Assembly: GCA_026706025.1 (NCBI GenBank)
Contig: JAPOZO010000026.1
Span: 1-64,000, forward strand
Length of the DNA: 64,000 nucleotides
Direction: 5' to 3'
From: Candidatus Poribacteria bacterium
GTDB lineage: Bacteria; Poribacteria; WGA-4E; WGA-3G
Each line of letters opens with the position of its first letter. Positions within the stretch are counted from its first letter, which is position 1. Shown in pieces: positions 60,080 through 64,000 of this stretch. The notes under the pieces were generated by a model. It worked only from the letters and a program-made list of their open reading frames with translations, did not search any database and had not been told where the DNA came from. The position numbers were made by a program, and so were the translations under genes.

Positions 60080-61921
60080 ATGAACGCTGACAATACACAT
60101 CCCACCAACACCGAACCGGAATCCCGCCCGTCAGCGATAAAGACGCTCCGCCGTTTTTTCTTTATCGCTTGGCATGCGAGTCGATTCGGTGCAATTGCGC
60201 AAGCACTTTTGACGCTCGCACACGGGGGCATCCCTATAGGGATTCTTTGGGCAAGCAAGGAACTGGTGAATCTCATCGCTGCGTTTCTCGATGAGGAAGC
60301 GGATTTAAGTTTAGAAACCGCAGCTCCGTGGGTGGTAGCACTCGTGCTTTTGGCAATGCTGAGAAATATAGCAGGCACCTGTGATGGCTACCTACGATGG
60401 AAGATGAACAACCTTATCGGACTCCACCAGCAGGGCGCCTTACTTGAGGCGACAACGCATATCGACTTCGCCGTTTTTGATCAGCCACAGACGTATGACC
60501 TCATACAACGGGCACGACAGGCATTGGGGCATCGGCTCACGAACCTACTACGCTTTCTAACAGAGGTTGGACAACTCTGCGTGACGTTAGTGGGATACGG
60601 GGTACTCCTATGGATAGCCGATCCACTGCTGGTCCTCGTAGTGGCGTTACCCGCGCTACCCTCCGCTTGGCTTAAAGTTAAGACAGCCGAAAGCAGGTAC
60701 AGCCACGATTACGCAGCGACACCTGTACGGCGTATGATGGATTATATGCTGAGTTTATTGCTCGGTACCACCTCCGGACAGGAAGTGCGGCTCTATGGTC
60801 TTTTCAATCTGCTTTTCGGACGTTGGCGAACGAACCACGAAAAATGGAAGGAAGAATCGCTTGCAAAGATCTGGACGGAAGCGAGAGCCTCCATCGGTAC
60901 AACTATTGCTGAAATGATCGCGTACGCAGTCGCGATTGGTATACTCGCTGCGCGTATTGTGGACGGCAATCTCACGCTTGGAGATTATGTGGTTCTTACC
61001 GGCATCGCTGCGTTCTTCCAAGGAGATCTGGAGGGATTGCTTAGAGAAATAAAAAAAATACTTGAAGATGTACCCTTGCTGCGTGATTTGCATTTCCTCT
61101 TAGAACGCGGAAAAACGGCGCGTACGCAGTCAGGCACCGAGACATTCCCGCAGCCCTTACAACACGGCATAGAAGTCCAGAATCTACGCTTTCACTACCC
61201 GGGCGCGACTGACGATGTGTTACAAGACATCAACTTTCACGTGCGTCCGGGAGAGATCGTTAGCATCGTGGGTGTTAACGGTGCCGGAAAATCGACACTT
61301 ATCAAACTATTGCTCGGATTATACAAGCCTGATGATGGCACAATCCGCTATGACGAGAAAAATATTGCCGCGATTGCCCCAGAACAGATGGCACTTAACT
61401 GTGCAGCCGTTTTCCAAGACTTCGCGCGATTTCGTAGACCTGTGCGTGAGGAATTGGTGCCAGGTCCCCCAAACTTCAACATTGACGACGAAGCACTCCG
61501 GCGCGTCATCAATGCAGTCGGTCTTGAGGAGCGTTTTCAGACGCTTCCGCGCGGCCTGGATACATTTTTAGATCCTTCACTCGGTGAAGAAGGTGAGGGG
61601 GCAGAGTTATCTGGTGGTGAATGGCAAAAAGTTGCACTCGCGCGGGCTTTAGTTCGGAATCCTCAAATCCTTGTCCTTGACGAACCGACAGCAGCGTTGG
61701 ATCCACAAGCCGAAGTCGAACTCTATCAACGTTTTGTTGAACTTGCAGCAGGACGGATGACGTTCCTGATTTCACACCGAATTGGATCGGCGCGGCTCGC
61801 AGATCGGATCTTGGTACTGGATTCGGGACGTATTGTTGAAGACGGGACACATGAGGCATTACTTGCCAGAGATGGACTCTACGCCAGATTTTTTCAAGCA
61901 CAAGCACACTGGTATCAATAG
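60080..61921 (+). CDS. ABC exporter, fused membrane and ATPase domains (subunit 1)
   Basis: I start at the ATG at 60080 (MNADNTHPT) because TTGGAGAAAAAA is just upstream. The 613-aa product has a six-helix exporter domain (about 20-340) and an ATPase (about 375-605). The ATPase carries Walker A GVNGAGKST, signature LSGGEWQKVALARALV, Walker B ILVLDEPTAALDPQ and switch His ISHRIGSARLADRILVL. The 62087 gene encodes a second such half-transporter, so they probably form a heterodimer. Substrate unknown; lipids, peptides or drugs are typical. Confidence 0.9.
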   Translation: MNADNTHPTNTEPESRPSAIKTLRRFFFIAWHASRFGAIAQALLTLAHGGIPIGILWASKELVNLIAAFLDEEADLSLETAAPWVVALVLLAMLRNIAGTCDGYLRWKMNNLIGLHQQGALLEATTHIDFAVFDQPQTYDLIQRARQALGHRLTNLLRFLTEVGQLCVTLVGYGVLLWIADPLLVLVVALPALPSAWLKVKTAESRYSHDYAATPVRRMMDYMLSLLLGTTSGQEVRLYGLFNLLFGRWRTNHEKWKEESLAKIWTEARASIGTTIAEMIAYAVAIGILAARIVDGNLTLGDYVVLTGIAAFFQGDLEGLLREIKKILEDVPLLRDLHFLLERGKTARTQSGTETFPQPLQHGIEVQNLRFHYPGATDDVLQDINFHVRPGEIVSIVGVNGAGKSTLIKLLLGLYKPDDGTIRYDEKNIAAIAPEQMALNCAAVFQDFARFRRPVREELVPGPPNFNIDDEALRRVINAVGLEERFQTLPRGLDTFLDPSLGEEGEGAELSGGEWQKVALARALVRNPQILVLDEPTAALDPQAEVELYQRFVELAAGRMTFLISHRIGSARLADRILVLDSGRIVEDGTHEALLARDGLYARFFQAQAHWYQ

Positions 61922-62086
61922 GAATTGCTCAGAAGAATGGAAACTGTCTGTCTTGAGCGAACCCCAAGGAACAATTAATCAGGATAATTCCAAAAAACGA
62001 GTTCGGAACGAAGTGGAGAACGGCTCTACGACGGTGGATAGCAAATGCCAATCCGACCTGACCGAACCGCAAGGAACGATTAAAAG

Positions 62087-63922
62087 ATGCAAAACGTTAA
62101 TGGAAAATGGAAGACATGGGGATTGGCTGCGAAAGAAAGTATCATCGCGTACTTCCGTACTTTTGCGATTGTCTGGCGGAGCGGGGCACTCTCGCTTTCA
62201 GGGATGATGTTTTTCACACTATCCCTCGGCGTTCTGCCTGTAGGCGAGTTTTTCGTGACGGAACACTTGGTCAATGCAATCACCGCAGCCATAGGTGATA
62301 CCGGCTGGTGGCGGCAAGTTGTCCCGTGGTTGCTTGGTCTGCTCGGCCTACAAATCTATAGTACGGTCGCAGACCAGTTACGAGAACCCTTACGCCTCAA
62401 TGTCAGAGAAAACATCGAGATTTGGATTAGTGAGGGGATCGTTCGGAAATCCAATACAATAGAACTCGTCGAATTCCAGACCCCAGAATTCCAAAACGCG
62501 CTGGCGCGAGCGCGCACCATGTCCGGTGATGAACTTGAAGAAATTGTCTGGTGGATTGTTGATAGCATCCAACAATTAATCAGCGTCATCGCGCTGGGTA
62601 TCGTGCTGTGGAGCCTCCATCCGTTGTTAGCATTGCTTCCGATGGTGACCGGTATAGCGTCTTGGTGGAGTGGTTCACGCTTTGCTGTTGATACTTACAG
62701 CCTTGATGTAGAACAGACCCCACAGCGGCGAGAACGAGATGCGTTAGAAGGTATTTTGACAGATCGGGGCGCAGGTAAGGAGGTGCGGTTATACCAAGCA
62801 CAGGACCTCTGGATAGGACGCTGGCGAAAGTTATGGAAAGAACTTATACAAGCGCAACAGGCAATTGAACGGCGTAAATTTTGGGCGCATCTTGCAATTG
62901 GTATCTCACGCGCCTTGTTGTATGCTGGTTCCCTTATTCTTTTATTGCTGGCGGTTTTTCGGGGCGGACTTACCGTCGGTAAGTATATCGCCGCGATCAA
63001 CGCCATTGTCAACTTAGATGGCATCTGGGACAGCGTCGCCGGTTATTTTTTATTGATTGCAGACGATATGCGGCGTTTGTCAGGAGATTTGTATTCGTTT
63101 TTGGATCGCGACACTGCAGCAGTGGCTAAAGACCCTTCAACACCTCAGAAAGCACCGAATCTGACAGCCGCACAGGAACCTTCACATCTGCAAGTAGAAA
63201 ATGTTTCGTTCTTCTATCCAAATGCGCAAGAACCCGTACTTCGTCACGTCAACCTAACATTGAATAAAGGGGAGCGGGTGGCACTTGTTGGCCCCAACGG
63301 TGCGGGAAAATCCACATTGGCGCGCCTGCTGCTTGGTCTCTACCGACCGCAAACGGGTTTAATTCGCGTTGGAGATATACCTTTAAACGAAGCAGAGCGT
63401 CAGCAGTGGCTAACACATTGTAGTGCAGTGTTTCAAGATTTCACGTGCTATCATCTGACTGCACGCGAGAATATTATCTTTGGTGACCTTGAACATCCCG
63501 AACGTATGGAAGTGGCATCGACTGCCGGTGGTGCAGTTTCGGTTATTGACAGACTCAATGCGGGTTATGAAACTGTGTTAGGACCCACTTTTGGGGGACG
63601 CGATCTATCCGGCGGCGAGTGGCAACGCATTGCAACAGCAAGGGGTTTCATGCGGGAAAGCCCATGGCTCGTCGTCCTTGACGAACCGACTGCGGCACTG
63701 GACCCTTTAGCCGAACAAGCGATCTATGAACGATTTATTCAACGAAGTAGCGGACGGACATCCCTTATAATTTCGCATCGCTTGTCTTCAGTCCGCACCT
63801 GTGATCGCATCCTTGTCCTCGATAACGGTACAATTGTTGAAGATGGGGACCATGAAACCTTATTGGCAAATGATGGACTCTATGCACAGTTCTTCAGGGC
63901 ACAAGCGCAGTGGTATGTTTGA
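62087..63922 (+). CDS. ABC exporter, fused membrane and ATPase domains (subunit 2)
   Basis: The 611-aa product has the same order: membrane domain (about 15-340), then an ATPase with Walker A GPNGAGKST (about 403-411), signature LSGGEWQRIATARGF, Walker B LVVLDEPTAALDPL and switch His ISHRLSSVRTCDRILVL. It starts 165 bp after subunit 1. The 24-bp sequence spanning its ribosome site (62060-62083) also occurs at 61955-61978 with three mismatches. Both ATPases keep the full catalytic residues, so neither site is obviously dead. Confidence 0.9.
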   Translation: MQNVNGKWKTWGLAAKESIIAYFRTFAIVWRSGALSLSGMMFFTLSLGVLPVGEFFVTEHLVNAITAAIGDTGWWRQVVPWLLGLLGLQIYSTVADQLREPLRLNVRENIEIWISEGIVRKSNTIELVEFQTPEFQNALARARTMSGDELEEIVWWIVDSIQQLISVIALGIVLWSLHPLLALLPMVTGIASWWSGSRFAVDTYSLDVEQTPQRRERDALEGILTDRGAGKEVRLYQAQDLWIGRWRKLWKELIQAQQAIERRKFWAHLAIGISRALLYAGSLILLLLAVFRGGLTVGKYIAAINAIVNLDGIWDSVAGYFLLIADDMRRLSGDLYSFLDRDTAAVAKDPSTPQKAPNLTAAQEPSHLQVENVSFFYPNAQEPVLRHVNLTLNKGERVALVGPNGAGKSTLARLLLGLYRPQTGLIRVGDIPLNEAERQQWLTHCSAVFQDFTCYHLTARENIIFGDLEHPERMEVASTAGGAVSVIDRLNAGYETVLGPTFGGRDLSGGEWQRIATARGFMRESPWLVVLDEPTAALDPLAEQAIYERFIQRSSGRTSLIISHRLSSVRTCDRILVLDNGTIVEDGDHETLLANDGLYAQFFRAQAQWYV

Positions 63923-64000
63923 GAACGTATCGTTTCAAATCAAACCATCGTTGAGAGTGTTACAGACAGATATCCTAATACCAAAACACCTTGATTGTAT

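Noticed and set aside
61955-62083. 24-bp direct repeat before ABC subunit 2 as a regulatory pair
   Set aside because: Both copies encode similar peptides in one open frame and may be a small duplication; only one precedes a start codon.
1-64000. tRNA, rRNA, CRISPR, integrase or transposase genes
   Set aside because: None could be recognised; the mobile elements seen are all non-coding.

Overview
This window is bacterial. It opens with rpoA-rplQ, the end of a ribosomal-protein operon. The rest resembles the lifestyle genes of Candidatus Poribacteria or a related uncultured marine or sponge-associated lineage: phytanoyl-CoA-type dioxygenases, Gfo/Idh/MocA oxidoreductases, TIM-barrel sugar isomerases, secreted LamG proteins, a tricorn protease and a bacterial STT3-like protein. 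That placement is inference from gene content; there is no rRNA or tRNA here to confirm it. The intergenic DNA is full of small non-coding inverted-repeat elements.

Layout. 0-3.6 kb: rpoA, rplQ, a FadL-like outer-membrane protein and a Tyr-rich lipoprotein. 4.0-11.1 kb: an ECF sigma factor that apparently needs a -1 frameshift, four paralogous small membrane-anchored peptides all ending in CxCGC-x(5-6)-CxC, two unknown exported proteins, an STT3-like oligosaccharyltransferase and a degenerate CDP-alcohol phosphatidyltransferase. This looks like an undescribed secreted-peptide system. 11.1-16.6 kb: two repeat elements, a Met/His-rich outer-membrane protein, a trypsin-TPR protein and a triheme membrane cytochrome. 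16.8-42.8 kb: metabolic and secreted genes (LamG, ThuA-like, PhyH, TIM-barrel, Gfo/Idh/MocA, ackA, nagB, MOSC), toxin-antitoxin genes, the tricorn protease and ABC-2 exporter parts. Five secreted proteins of two unrelated folds in this stretch end in the same short C-terminal motif (P-x-x-K-L-x-x-x-W-G/A-x-x-K), a candidate sorting tag.

42.9-59.9 kb holds three paralogous giant proteins (966-1000 aa). Each joins a complete ECF sigma factor to one transmembrane helix and an extracytoplasmic propeller with seven Asp-boxes. Each has the same upstream element (GCAMCC, 17-nt spacer, NRTC), which looks like an ECF promoter and suggests autoregulation. They are interleaved with exported paralogous proteins (two DUF3352-like, two of a second family, one singleton). 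I read this as a family of membrane-tethered, self-sensing sigma factors. 60-64 kb: a pair of ABC exporters, probably a heterodimer.

The three most interesting signals are the Cys-rich peptide/STT3 cluster, the sigma-TM-propeller fusions with their shared promoter, and the shared C-terminal tag. Repeat copies at 16.7, 21.1 and 48.0 kb have hairpin arms that change together, which points to selection on a folded nucleic acid.
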